This document shows positions 8,752 to 17,893 of a stretch of 64,000 nt of DNA, piece by piece. Positions within the stretch are counted from its first letter, which is position 1. The number at the start of each line of letters is the position of its first letter. The translations under genes and the position numbers were made by a program. Source of the stretch: Arthrobacter_B citreus (GTDB taxonomy: Bacteria; Actinomycetota; Actinomycetes; Actinomycetales; Micrococcaceae); NCBI RefSeq assembly GCF_042429235.1, contig NZ_JBHMBA010000019.1; one strand, given 5' to 3'. Under the pieces are notes generated by a model. That model had not been told where the DNA came from and made no database searches. It saw only the letters and a program-made list of their open reading frames with translations.

Positions 8752-9441
8752 ATGAGCCAAATGACAGAGAGCCTGACGTCCGGCACACTGGGCCAGATCA
8801 CGGCCGCCGTCTACCGGGTCATCGTTCTGGAAATCCTCTTTCTGGCAACTGCGTCGCCCGGGCTCATCCTCCTGGTGGCGCTGTCTCCCGATCCCTCGAA
8901 CGCACCCCTCGTTGCGCTGAGCCTGATTCCGGCGGGACCGGCCTTCTCTGCTGTGATCTTCGCGTGGCGGGCCAGCACCGGGGAGGAACACCTTGCCCCC
9001 GCCCAATCGTTCTGGCGCGGGTACCGCCTCAACGCGATCAGCACCCTCCGCTGGTGGTGGCTGGTGCTCACGGTCATCGCCATCCTCGGAATCAACGTGG
9101 CCTTCCTGGACGCCGTGGTTCCGCCGGGGCTGCCGCTGGTCCTTGCCGGCGCAGCCCAGGGCGTGGTTTTCCTTCTTGCCGCCGTGGCGGCGCTGCACGC
9201 CATGGTGATCAACTCGCTCTACAACTTCCGGACCCGGGACATCCTGCGGCTCGCCCTTCGGCTGGTCCGGTCCTCACCCCGCGCCACCATTGGAGCCGCT
9301 GCCATCGTGATTGCCGGGGCCGGCGTCGTCGGCGTTGGTTCTGAAATTGCCCTGATCGCCATCGCGTCGATCGCGGCCGCGCTGGTGCTACAAAACGCCC
9401 AGACCCTGACCACGGACATCGAGGAGAAGTACATCGCGTGA
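8752..9441 (+). CDS. DUF624 (YesL-like) membrane protein
   Basis: 229 residues with about four to five hydrophobic segments and the FWRGYRLN motif (about 85-92) typical of DUF624/YesL proteins. These are encoded beside pectin, xylan or galactan utilisation genes in Bacillus and actinobacteria. The molecular role is unknown. The gene overlaps the following GH42 gene by 4 bases (GTGA), so the two are co-translated. A second DUF624-like/GH42 pair occurs at 47.7-50.5 kb. Confidence 0.75.
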   Translation: MSQMTESLTSGTLGQITAAVYRVIVLEILFLATASPGLILLVALSPDPSNAPLVALSLIPAGPAFSAVIFAWRASTGEEHLAPAQSFWRGYRLNAISTLRWWWLVLTVIAILGINVAFLDAVVPPGLPLVLAGAAQGVVFLLAAVAALHAMVINSLYNFRTRDILRLALRLVRSSPRATIGAAAIVIAGAGVVGVGSEIALIAIASIAAALVLQNAQTLTTDIEEKYIA

Positions 9442-11567
9442 CTGCCATCAACGCTTCCCGCACCACTCACCGGAAAGTGCTTTACGGCGGTGACTACAAC
9501 CCGGAGCAGTGGCCGCGCGATGTCTGGGAGGAAGACCACGCGGCCTTCGACCTCGCCGGCATCGACACCGTAACGCTCGCCGTCTTCGACTGGGCCCTGA
9601 TTTCCCGCGGCGAAGACGACTATGACTTTACTGTGCTTGATGCCGTGGTGGAGAGGGTGGCCGAGTCGGGGCGGCAGTTCGTCATGGCGACGGCGACCGG
9701 CGCACTTCCGCCCTGGCTGGCACACCGGCATCCCGAGGTGAACCGCACCGACTTTGACGGGCGCCGGCACGTCTACGGACAGCGGCACAACGCCTGCCCG
9801 AATTCACCCGTGTTCCGCCGTCTCTCCGCCCGCCTGGCCGGGAAAATCGCCGAGCGCTACGCCGGCCATCCGCAGCTGGCCGCGTGGCACATCGGCAACG
9901 AATATGGCGGCGCCTGCTACTGCGAGAATTGTGCGGCCGCCTTCCGGACCTGGCTGCGGGAGCGGTACCGGAACCTGGACCGGCTCAACGAGGCATGGAA
10001 TGCCACGTTCTGGTCGCATACCTTCACCGACTGGGCCGAGATTGTCCCGCCGAACGCGCTCAGCGAACACTGGCGCGGCCAGAACCACACGGCGTTCCAG
10101 GGCATCACCATCGACTATCTCCGGTTCACGTCCGATGCCATGCTGCAAAATTTCGTGGATGAGAAGGCCGCGATCCGCGAGCATGACCCGTCAACCCCGG
10201 CCACGACAAACTTCATGGGCATGTACCGGCCCATCGACTACCACCGCTGGGCCAAGCACCTGGACTTCGCGTCGTGGGACAACTACCCGCCCACGGACCG
10301 CTCCGAGGCGCGGATGGCCTTCACCCATGACCTGATGCGCGGGCTCAAGGGCGGTGACCCGTTCTGGGTCATGGAACAGACGCCCACCATCACGGCGAGC
10401 CGCGACATCAATCCGTTGAAGCGCCCGGGTGTGCTGCGGCTGTGGTCCTGGCAGTCCGTGGCGCATGGGGCCGACGCGGTGCTGTACTTCCAGATGCGCC
10501 AATCCCGCGGGGCATGCGAGAAATACCACGGGGCCGTGCTGGACCACGCCGGGCGCACTGACACCCGCGCCTTCCGTGAGGTGGCGGAACTTGGTGCCGA
10601 CTTTGCCCGCGTGGGGGAGGTGGTCCTTGGCACCCGCACGCCGGCCCGGACGGCGCTGCTGTTCGACTGGGACAGCTGGTGGGCGTCCGAAATGACCGAC
10701 GGCCTTAACCGCACGGTGAGCTACCCCCAGGTTGTGCTCGGGTATCACCGTGCCCTCTGGGAGGCCGGTGTCCAGCTCGATGTTCTCCCCGTGGATGCGC
10801 CGCTCGACGGGTACGACGTCGTCGTCGCTCCGCTGCTGCACATGATCAAGGGCGACACCGCGCAGCGGCTGCGTGCCGTGACCGAGCGCGGCGGATCCGT
10901 TGTCTCGACGTTTCATTCCGGCCGGGTCGACCAGGACACCAACGCCTTCCTGACCGATGTGCCGGGTCCGCTCGCTTCCCTGTTTGGAGTGCGCGTGGAG
11001 GAGACTGATTCGCTGCCCGGCGACGTCGTGAACCGGATTTCGCTGGCGGGCGTCGGACCGGAGCAGACGGTGACCGCCACGAGTGTCTTTGAAATCCTCG
11101 TCGCCGAGGGCGCTGAAATAGTTGGCACCTACGGTGATGATTTTTATGCCGGCCGCGCGGCGGTGACCCGGAGACGGTGCCCGGCCGGGGGCTCAGCCTG
11201 GTACGTGGGCACCTTGCTGGATCCGGACGGTATTGCGGCGGTTCTCCGCAGGGCCCTCGCTGATCATGACCTCATTGGACCGTATGCCGCAGAACCCGAG
11301 CTGGAGTTCGCCGTGCGGTCGCACGGGGAGACCCGCACGGCCTTCCTGCTTAACCATGCCGACACTCCGGTTACCGTTGCAGCGCATGCTCCGGGCATCG
11401 ATCTGCTCTCCGGCCGAGTAGTTGCCGGCGGAGAGCAGCTGACGCTCGCGCCCAAGGACGTGGTGGTGCTTCAGGAGACGTCAGCCGTGCCGGGGAGCAG
11501 CGGCACCGATTCAGCCAACCAGGCGATTCCGCGGAGCAGCAATTCCCGGTGTTCGGGAGATTCGTAG
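9438..11567 (+). CDS. Beta-galactosidase, glycoside hydrolase family 42
   Basis: 709 residues with the three GH42 domains. The acid/base residue is Glu155 in HIGNEYGG and the nucleophile Glu313 in WVMEQTP. Cys120 plus the cluster Cys160/162/165 (CYCENC) forms the structural zinc site of many GH42 enzymes. It cleaves terminal beta-galactosyl (or alpha-L-arabinopyranosyl) units from imported oligosaccharides. It starts with GTG overlapping the DUF624 stop. The last 97 bases run antiparallel into the 3' end of the ThuA-like gene on the other strand; the tail (after about residue 675) is low in similarity and probably dispensable. Confidence 0.93.
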   Translation: MTAINASRTTHRKVLYGGDYNPEQWPRDVWEEDHAAFDLAGIDTVTLAVFDWALISRGEDDYDFTVLDAVVERVAESGRQFVMATATGALPPWLAHRHPEVNRTDFDGRRHVYGQRHNACPNSPVFRRLSARLAGKIAERYAGHPQLAAWHIGNEYGGACYCENCAAAFRTWLRERYRNLDRLNEAWNATFWSHTFTDWAEIVPPNALSEHWRGQNHTAFQGITIDYLRFTSDAMLQNFVDEKAAIREHDPSTPATTNFMGMYRPIDYHRWAKHLDFASWDNYPPTDRSEARMAFTHDLMRGLKGGDPFWVMEQTPTITASRDINPLKRPGVLRLWSWQSVAHGADAVLYFQMRQSRGACEKYHGAVLDHAGRTDTRAFREVAELGADFARVGEVVLGTRTPARTALLFDWDSWWASEMTDGLNRTVSYPQVVLGYHRALWEAGVQLDVLPVDAPLDGYDVVVAPLLHMIKGDTAQRLRAVTERGGSVVSTFHSGRVDQDTNAFLTDVPGPLASLFGVRVEETDSLPGDVVNRISLAGVGPEQTVTATSVFEILVAEGAEIVGTYGDDFYAGRAAVTRRRCPAGGSAWYVGTLLDPDGIAAVLRRALADHDLIGPYAAEPELEFAVRSHGETRTAFLLNHADTPVTVAAHAPGIDLLSGRVVAGGEQLTLAPKDVVVLQETSAVPGSSGTDSANQAIPRSSNSRCSGDS

Positions 11568-12178
11568 GACGCGGCGTCGTGGCCCAGTGCATCGTAAAAG
11601 GTGCGGCCGCCGCCGTCGCGCTCATACGACCACAGGAGCGGATGAAGCACCTCCTCATGGAGGTGTCGGGCATGGACCCTGATGTCCGGTTGCGTGTCCA
11701 GCCAGCTGTACCGTTCGTCGGTCAGGGTGAAGTCCGGGACGCCGGCGGCGACCGAACCTGAGTTCCGGTCCACCAGAATCTCAGCATCACCGTAGTCGGG
11801 ATGCATGGAGGTGCCCCGTGTCCAGCTGCCTCCCAGAGCATGCTTCCAGTCCGGCAGATCGATAAAACTGGTGGAGCTCGAGTGGCAGGCCAGCAGCGGT
11901 CGGCGGCCGGCCAGCCAGGCACTCAAACCGGCGGCTGCGGCACTGCGGGGGGACGGCCCGCCGTCGCGGGGCAGGCCAACATTTACCGCCAGCAGATCCG
12001 GCCAGTTCCAGGAACTCGTCAGCCATTCCAAGGCCGCTTCCGCCTCCGCGGCCACAATGACGTCGAATCCCGCCTCATCGAGGATCCCCGCCAGTGCGTG
12101 GGAGGTCTCCGTGAACGGATGCCATGGATCGGCATAACGTCCGGTTCCCGTCAGCAGCAGTGCGCTGGGTCTGGTCAT
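11471..12178 (-). CDS. ThuA-like (trehalose utilisation family) protein
   Basis: 235 residues of the ThuA-like glutamine-amidotransferase-like fold: N-terminal ALLLTGTGRYADPWHPF, a CHSSSTSFIDLPDW segment with a GG-x-W motif after it, and the His-rich HARHLHEEVLHPLLW. ThuA proteins act in oxidation or epimerisation branches of disaccharide and sugar catabolism. The exact role here is unknown. It is last in the gntR-nagB-nagA arm, 27 bases after nagA, with a good AAGGAG site. Its 3' end overlaps the convergent GH42 gene by 97 bases. Confidence 0.8.
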   Translation of the reverse strand: MTRPSALLLTGTGRYADPWHPFTETSHALAGILDEAGFDVIVAAEAEAALEWLTSSWNWPDLLAVNVGLPRDGGPSPRSAAAAGLSAWLAGRRPLLACHSSSTSFIDLPDWKHALGGSWTRGTSMHPDYGDAEILVDRNSGSVAAGVPDFTLTDERYSWLDTQPDIRVHARHLHEEVLHPLLWSYERDGGGRTFYDALGHDAASYESPEHRELLLRGIAWLAESVPLLPGTADVS

Positions 12179-12205
12179 CGTTCAGGCTCCTTGGGAGGTG
12201 GAAGG

Positions 12206-13438
12206 CTAGGCCGCTGAAATCCAGGTTCCCCGGTGCATGACTCCGGCCGGCCGCAAATCGGCATCCAACAGCAGTATGTCGGCGGCCGCGCCCGCGGTGA
12301 GGGACCCGATCTGCCCGACCCTGCCCAGGACCCGGGCGGGAACCTCGGACGCCGAACGGAGAGCGGATTCCAGGGGGACGCCGGAGGCCACTGTGTTGCG
12401 CACCAAATCCAGCATGCTGGCAGTGCCGCCGGCGATGGAACCGGACTCCAGCCGGGCCACGCCGTTCCGGACCTGAACCGCAGCCGGACCCAGACGGTAC
12501 GATCCGTCGGCGAGCCCGGCAGCGGCCATAGCATCGGTAACAAGGACAATGTTCTCCGCACCCAAGAGCTCAAACATGGCCGCCACCACAAACGGATCAA
12601 GGTGCGTGTTGTCCGCGATCAGCTCCACGACGGCGGTCCCGGCCCGCGCCGCCCGCAGCGCGGCCGTGACTGCGCCCGGAGCGCGGTGGTGGATGGGGTC
12701 CATGCCGTTGAACAGATGCGTGACCGTCGGGACACGGCCAGCCTGGCCCGAGAGCCCGGCGGCGGCGCGCGCCAGTGATGCGCCGGCGTCGTCAGCGGAT
12801 GCGGCAGTATGCCCCAGTGAGGGGACCACCGAATGCGTGGTCAGCAGGTCCACCAGATCATCCGCGCCGGGAAGCTCCGGCGCATAGGTCATGGTGCGCA
12901 GATGTCCTTTGCCGGCGGCGATCAGCGAGTCGGCAAACTCCCGGTCAGGGGAGCGCAGCCAGCGTGGATCCTGGGCACCGCAGCGGGCGGCCGCCAGGAA
13001 CGGACCCTCCAAGTGGATGCCGGCAATATCGCCGGCCGCAGCCAGCCCGGAGAGCATCTCCAGGCCCGACAGCAGATCCGCAGGCGCGGCGGTGACCAGG
13101 CTGGCCAGCACCGTGGTGGTCCCGGCCGCGTGCATCCGGTGCAGTGCAGTCCGTGCTGCGGCCGCATCCGCGGACGGGAAGTCGACGCCGTAGCCGCCGT
13201 GACAGTGCAGGTCCACCAACCCGGGAACGGCCAGTTGGCCCGGAGCCAGCCGGATTTCGTTGACGTCATGCTCAGGCGGGATGTCCGCTGCCGCCAATGC
13301 CGCGTCCAACCCGGACTCGTGACCGGCGTACAGGATCACGGTCCCGGTAACCGCCACCGCAGCGGACTCTTCGATGCGGGATCCCAGGAGCGCCCGGCCG
13401 CGGAGAACGGTGACGGGAGGGCGGTTGGCCGTGCGCAT
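12206..13438 (-). CDS. nagA: N-acetylglucosamine-6-phosphate deacetylase
   Basis: 410 residues from the ATG at 13438; an upstream in-frame start would run into nagB. Metal and active-site residues are visible: His78/His80 in DLHCHGG, Glu144 in HLEGPFL, His210 in LGHTAAS, His241 in HLFNGM and catalytic Asp302 in VTDAMAAAG. It converts GlcNAc-6-P to GlcN-6-P plus acetate. It follows nagB by 11 bases and is the meeting point of sialic acid (through NanE) and amino-sugar catabolism. Confidence 0.96.
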   Translation of the reverse strand: MRTANRPPVTVLRGRALLGSRIEESAAVAVTGTVILYAGHESGLDAALAAADIPPEHDVNEIRLAPGQLAVPGLVDLHCHGGYGVDFPSADAAAARTALHRMHAAGTTTVLASLVTAAPADLLSGLEMLSGLAAAGDIAGIHLEGPFLAAARCGAQDPRWLRSPDREFADSLIAAGKGHLRTMTYAPELPGADDLVDLLTTHSVVPSLGHTAASADDAGASLARAAAGLSGQAGRVPTVTHLFNGMDPIHHRAPGAVTAALRAARAGTAVVELIADNTHLDPFVVAAMFELLGAENIVLVTDAMAAAGLADGSYRLGPAAVQVRNGVARLESGSIAGGTASMLDLVRNTVASGVPLESALRSASEVPARVLGRVGQIGSLTAGAAADILLLDADLRPAGVMHRGTWISAA

Positions 13439-13449
13439 GGACGGTCCTC

Positions 13450-14169
13450 TCAGAAGGCCAGCCGGGCGGCGGCGGATTGATCCAGCAGAACAGTGACACG
13501 TGGGTGCAGCTGCAGCGCGGATGCCGGACAATCCGGGGTAACCGGGCCCTGCAGCGCCCGCGCAATGATATCGGCTTTGTCAGCGCCGTGCGCAATCAGG
13601 AGCAGCTGCCGGGCGTCAAGAATGGTGCCGATGCCCTGGGTCATGCAGCGGGTGGGCACCTGGTCGGGGGAGTCGAAGAAACGGGCATTGGCTCGGCGGG
13701 TCCGTTCCGCGAGCTCCTCCACCCGGGTGCGCGAGTCCAGGGCGGCACCTGGTTCATTGAAGGCCAGGTGGCCGTTATGGCCGATGCCGAGGATCTGCAG
13801 ATCCACGCCGCCGGCATCGCGGATGGCCTGCTCATACTCCCGTGCGGCGGCATCCAGGTCGGCGGCTGCAACGTCGGGCAGGAGCACGGATCCCGGCCGC
13901 ATGCCCAGCCGCTGCACCACTTCGCTGTCGATCACGGCACCGTAGCTGCGGGGATCTCCCGGCGGCAGCCCGATGTACTCATCCAGGGCAAAACCGCGCA
14001 CGCGGGAGAAGTCCAGGCCGAAGTCCGCCAGCGCGTCGTAGAGCGGCAGCGGGGAGGAACCGGTGGCAAATCCAAGCACCGCATCGGGCTTGGCCTGCAC
14101 GCAGCCGCGGACGACGGCGGCTCCCGCGGCCCCGGCTGCTTCCCGGCTGTCCTTGATCAAAACCTTCAT
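13450..14169 (-). CDS. nagB: Glucosamine-6-phosphate deaminase
   Basis: 239 residues starting MKVLIKDS, with an AAAGGA ribosome site upstream. The longer reading begins inside the regulator gene. Hallmarks are GFATGSSP (32-40), catalytic Asp63 in ALDEYIGL, and GIGHNGHLAFNEP (128-140) with the active-site His/Glu pair. It turns GlcN-6-P into fructose-6-P and ammonia, the last step of the sialic acid route encoded in this window. Confidence 0.96.
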   Translation of the reverse strand: MKVLIKDSREAAGAAGAAVVRGCVQAKPDAVLGFATGSSPLPLYDALADFGLDFSRVRGFALDEYIGLPPGDPRSYGAVIDSEVVQRLGMRPGSVLLPDVAAADLDAAAREYEQAIRDAGGVDLQILGIGHNGHLAFNEPGAALDSRTRVEELAERTRRANARFFDSPDQVPTRCMTQGIGTILDARQLLLIAHGADKADIIARALQGPVTPDCPASALQLHPRVTVLLDQSAAARLAF

Positions 14170-14207
14170 GGTGTGGTCCTTTGTGGCAGTTCCGGCATCT
14201 GAAGCGG

Positions 14208-14984
14208 TCATCGGCGCACCAGCTCCGCAATAGCCTCACGGATGCCGTCAAAGTGGCTGTTGATCCGCTTCGACGCCAGCGCTTTGTCTCCGGCACGCAC
14301 TGCTTCGAAGATCTCCCGGTGCATTTGCGCGGTGGCGTGCAGACTGGCGGTCTTCATGCCTGCTTCGGCATGGATCCGGCTGTAAACGTCCCAAAACACC
14401 GACATGAGGTGGGTCAGCAACTCGTTGCCCAGCGGTTCAAACAACTGCCGGTGAAATTCCGAGTCCACGGCGGCCAGGGCCTGGCCCGCATCAGCCAGGG
14501 ACTCCATCTCCTGGACCGTGGCCTCGATGGCGGCCAGATGCTCAGGGGTCATGAGGGCCATGGCCTGACCGATCAACCCTGATTCCAGTGTCTGCCGGAC
14601 ATCCACCAGTTCGAGCGCTTCCTTGCCCTGCTGGCGCAGCGACAGCCGGCCCCGGAAGCTCAGCCCGGCGGTCAGGGCATCGAAGTTGGTGGGCGCAACA
14701 AACATGCCGTAACCGTGCCGGATCTCCACGACGCCCAGGGCCTGCAGCACCTTGAGGGATTCCCGCAGGGTGTTACGGCCCACCCCCAGTGCCGAGCAGA
14801 GCTCAGCCTCGGTGGGCAGCGGACTTCCGGCCTGCAGCTTGCTGTCCAGAATCAGGTCCATGATGTCGCTCTGCAGGGCAGCAAGCCGTGCCTGGGCGCT
14901 GAAGCGCGGCCGGGCCGGCGCGCGGGCCGGAAGCGCCGGCGGGGGAGCGTCTTCGGCGGAAAGCGGCTGCGTGGTGTTTTTCAC
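14208..14984 (-). CDS. GntR/FadR-type regulator of the sialic acid genes
   Basis: 258 residues from a GTG at 14984, chosen because AAGGAGT lies just upstream; an in-frame ATG at 15080 is also possible. It has a winged helix (PLPTEAELCSALGVGRNTLRESLKVLQ) followed by a helical FCD ligand domain with the metal-binding pattern D..FH...H. Its position first in the nagBA arm, divergent from the transporter/nan arm, and the family of known sialic acid regulators (E. coli and Corynebacterium NanR are GntR types) point to a NanR role. That assignment is inference. Confidence 0.88.
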   Translation of the reverse strand: MKNTTQPLSAEDAPPPALPARAPARPRFSAQARLAALQSDIMDLILDSKLQAGSPLPTEAELCSALGVGRNTLRESLKVLQALGVVEIRHGYGMFVAPTNFDALTAGLSFRGRLSLRQQGKEALELVDVRQTLESGLIGQAMALMTPEHLAAIEATVQEMESLADAGQALAAVDSEFHRQLFEPLGNELLTHLMSVFWDVYSRIHAEAGMKTASLHATAQMHREIFEAVRAGDKALASKRINSHFDGIREAIAELVRR

Positions 14985-15143
14985 CAAAATCGGCACTCCT
15001 TGGAAAAGGTCATTGAGCAAATCTTCACAGTTCGGGCAACGGATGGGGCAACTGTCTGAGCGCGCCGGCGGCACACTCAAACCGGGTCAGCGCCGGCCGG
15101 GTGCGGCGGGCGGGAACTCCACTTAGTCACAGACGCGGCGTGC

Positions 15144-15215
15144 TTGACCGCATCTTGTGATTCAGCTTACAGTCTATTCAACCCGCATGGGATGTCCTAC
15201 GTCCGATATCCGCAT
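15144..15215 (+). promoter_or_regulatory. Possible promoter and operator of the sialic acid transport arm
   Basis: TTGACC (15144-15149) and TACAGT (15168-15173) are 18 bases apart. Downstream lies an imperfect inverted repeat, ATGGGATGTC (15187-15196) against GATATCCGCAT (15205-15215), a candidate NanR-like site. Both assignments are by eye and weak. Confidence 0.35.
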
Positions 15216-15240
15216 CACACCAGAATGGTGAGGCACTTTC

Positions 15241-16845
15241 ATGAGTACAACTTCCGAGAGCACCGGCTTTCTCCGGAACGCCAGCCGGCGCGATTTCCTG
15301 CGCATTGCCGGTGTCCTGGGCACCGCTTCGGCCTTTGCCGGCTCCCTGGCTGCCTGCAGCCCGGGCGGCGCACCTGCCGCCAGCAGCACCGGCGCTGCTG
15401 CCGCAGACTCCATTGAAGCCGGAATTTCCTATTCCCTCTCCACCGGCTTTGACCCGATGTCCGCCACCGGTGCCACCCCGGTGGCCGCCAACCTCCACAT
15501 CTTCGAAGGCCTGACGGAACTGCACCCGGCCACCCGGAAGCCGTACCTGGCCCTGGCCGCAGCCGAACCCGAAAAGGTCAACGACACCACGTACCGCGTC
15601 ACCCTCCGTGACGGCGCCACCTTCCACAACGGCGAGCCCGTCACCGTCGACGACGTCGTCTACTCCTTTGAGCGCGTGCTCGACCCGGCCAACACCTCCC
15701 TGTTCGCCGGTTTCATCCCCTTCATCGCTTCCGTCACCGCCGACGGCGATGCGGTGAAGTTTTCGCTGAAGTACCCGTTCGCCGAGTTCGGCCCGCGCAT
15801 TTCCGTGGTCAAGATCGTTCCCAAGGCACTGGCTCAGGACAAGGCTGCCTTTGACCTGGCACCGGTGGGCAGCGGACCGTACAAATTTGTCTCGGCGGTC
15901 AAGGAAGACCGGATTGTCTTCAAGAAGTTCGAGGAATACAACGGCTCCTACCCGGCCAAGGTCACCGACATGACCTGGCTGCTGCTGGCGGACCCCGCGG
16001 CACGCGTGGCAGCGGTCCCGTCCCGGACCCAGGCCATCGAGGACATTCCGTACCTGGACGTGGACCAGCTCAAGGCCAAGCTGGATGTGGAGTCCGTGCA
16101 GTCCTTCGGCCTGCTGTTCATGATGTTCAACTGCGCCTCGGAGAAGTTCGCCGACAAGCGGGTGCGGCAGGCACTGCATTACGCCACCAACACCGAGGAC
16201 ATCATTTCCAAGGCGCTGCTGGGCAACGCCGCCGCGGCGACCTCCTACTTCCAGAAGGGGCATCCGTCCTACACGGAGGCCGGCACCGTCTACGGTTATG
16301 ACCCGGAGAAGGCCAAGGCCCTGCTCAAGGAAGCCGGCATGGAAAACATGACCGTGACGCTGACGTCCACCGACGCCGGCTGGGTCACCAAGGTGACCCC
16401 GCTGATCAAGGAAAGCTGGGACGCGATCGGCATCACCACCACGCTGGAACCCCTGCAGTCCGCAGCGGTCTACGCTCCGGAGAAGGTGGGCGGCCAGAAC
16501 TTCGACGTCCTGGTTGCACCGGGCGATCCCTCAGTCTTCGGCAACGACGGCGACCTGCTGCTGAGCTGGTTCTACCGCGGCGACACCTGGGCGAAGAACC
16601 GCATGGCCTGGGCCGGCACCCCCGAGTACGCGGAGGTCCAAGCAAAGCTGGACGAGGCTGTCCAGGTGGAGCCGGCGGAAGCGAAAAAGCTGCACGCCGC
16701 CGTCGTCGACATTGTTGCCGAAGAAGTGCCGCTGTACCCGCTGTTCCACCGCCAGCTACCCACCGCGTGGGACAGCAGCACGCTCGACGGCTTCGCGCCG
16801 CTTCCGACCACCGGCCTCTCCTTCGTAGGCGTCGGCCGGAAGTAA
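15241..16845 (+). CDS. ABC transporter substrate-binding lipoprotein, family 5 (predicted sialic acid importer)
   Basis: 534 residues. The N-terminus combines a twin-arginine motif (SRRDFLR, 15-21) with a lipobox LAAC (Cys39), so the protein is probably Tat-exported folded and then lipidated. The rest is a family-5 (peptide/nickel type) binding protein. Family-5 systems also carry sialic acid, for example the Sat system of Haemophilus ducreyi and the corynebacterial Neu5Ac importer. Placement ahead of nanA/K/E makes that the best guess over peptide uptake. A hairpin lies between it and the permease gene. Confidence 0.9.
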   Translation: MSTTSESTGFLRNASRRDFLRIAGVLGTASAFAGSLAACSPGGAPAASSTGAAAADSIEAGISYSLSTGFDPMSATGATPVAANLHIFEGLTELHPATRKPYLALAAAEPEKVNDTTYRVTLRDGATFHNGEPVTVDDVVYSFERVLDPANTSLFAGFIPFIASVTADGDAVKFSLKYPFAEFGPRISVVKIVPKALAQDKAAFDLAPVGSGPYKFVSAVKEDRIVFKKFEEYNGSYPAKVTDMTWLLLADPAARVAAVPSRTQAIEDIPYLDVDQLKAKLDVESVQSFGLLFMMFNCASEKFADKRVRQALHYATNTEDIISKALLGNAAAATSYFQKGHPSYTEAGTVYGYDPEKAKALLKEAGMENMTVTLTSTDAGWVTKVTPLIKESWDAIGITTTLEPLQSAAVYAPEKVGGQNFDVLVAPGDPSVFGNDGDLLLSWFYRGDTWAKNRMAWAGTPEYAEVQAKLDEAVQVEPAEAKKLHAAVVDIVAEEVPLYPLFHRQLPTAWDSSTLDGFAPLPTTGLSFVGVGRK

Positions 16846-16852
16846 GACCCGT

Positions 16853-16897
16853 CCTGCCGGATGAGGGACATCCCCCCAGACGCCCTCCTCCGGCAGG
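16853..16897 (+). terminator. Hairpin after solute-binding protein gene
   Basis: CCTGCCGGA (16853-16861) pairs with TCCGGCAGG (16889-16897) across a 27-base loop, right after the binding-protein stop and before the permease. It probably gives partial termination or 3' protection. It has no T-run. Confidence 0.5.
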
Positions 16898-16931
16898 GCG
16901 GCCCCCCCCGCACCACTTGGAGAAAGAAAAC

Positions 16932-17891
16932 ATGGCAACACTTTTGCGCCTGCTGGGCCGCAGGCTGGCAGCTCTGCCGTTCATGCTGCTGGGCGTGACC
17001 ATCATGGTCTTTATCGTCCTGTCGGTGATCCCGGCGGACCGCGCCACCGCAGTCCTGGGCGAAAACGCCAGTGAAGAAGCCAAAGAAGCCTTCCGCGAGG
17101 ACCGCGGCCTGAACGACTCCCTGCTCGTGCAGTTCCTGCGCTACCTCGGCGGCGTGGTGCGGCTGGACTTCGGCTTCACCAACCCGCCGGAAGAATCCGT
17201 GGCCTCCAAGATTGCCTCGGCCTTCCCGGTCACCCTGCAGCTGACCCTGCTGGGCATCCTGCTGGCCGTGTTCCTGGCCCTGGTGCTGGGCGTGACCAGC
17301 GCACTGTACCGGGACCGCTGGCCGGACCAGGCCATCCGCGTCTTCTCGATTGCCGCCATCGCCACGCCGTCGTTCTGGCTGGCCATCCTGCTCATCCAGT
17401 GGCTGGCCCTGCCGGCGGGATCCATATTCCCCACCGGAGGCCTGGACTGGGCCGACCAATACGGCTTTGTCGGCTGGATGTACTCCATGGCCCTGCCCGC
17501 ACTGGCCCTGGGCCTGCCGGTCTCCGCCTCCCTGATCCGGGTGGTGCGGACCTCCATGGTCGAGGAACTGGACCGCGACTACGTCCGCACCGCCATCGGC
17601 AACGGAGTTCCGTACCGGACCGTGGTGGCCCGGAACGTGCTGCGCAACGCCCTGGTAACCCCGGTTACCGTCCTGGGCCTGCGCATCGGCTACCTGCTGG
17701 GCGGCGCCGTGGTGATTGAGAAAATCTTCAACCTCAACGGCATGGGAGACCTGATCATCGTCGGGCTCAACACCTCCGACACGAACCTCGTGCAGGGCGC
17801 CGTGCTGACCATCGCCGTGGCCTTCGTCGTCGTCAACATCCTGGTGGATGTCCTTTACGTACTCATCAATCCCCGGATCCGGACGGTATAA
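16932..17891 (+). CDS. ABC transporter permease, DppB type
   Basis: 319 residues from the ATG at 16932, with GGAGAAAG about 10 bases before; the open frame extends upstream into the previous gene and is not used. It has an N-terminal membrane segment, a large external loop, five further segments and the DppB-type coupling motif near DYVRTAIGNGVPYRTVVARNVLRN. It forms the import channel with the fused DppC domain 2 bases downstream. Confidence 0.94.
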   Translation: MATLLRLLGRRLAALPFMLLGVTIMVFIVLSVIPADRATAVLGENASEEAKEAFREDRGLNDSLLVQFLRYLGGVVRLDFGFTNPPEESVASKIASAFPVTLQLTLLGILLAVFLALVLGVTSALYRDRWPDQAIRVFSIAAIATPSFWLAILLIQWLALPAGSIFPTGGLDWADQYGFVGWMYSMALPALALGLPVSASLIRVVRTSMVEELDRDYVRTAIGNGVPYRTVVARNVLRNALVTPVTVLGLRIGYLLGGAVVIEKIFNLNGMGDLIIVGLNTSDTNLVQGAVLTIAVAFVVVNILVDVLYVLINPRIRTV

Positions 17892-17893
17892 CC

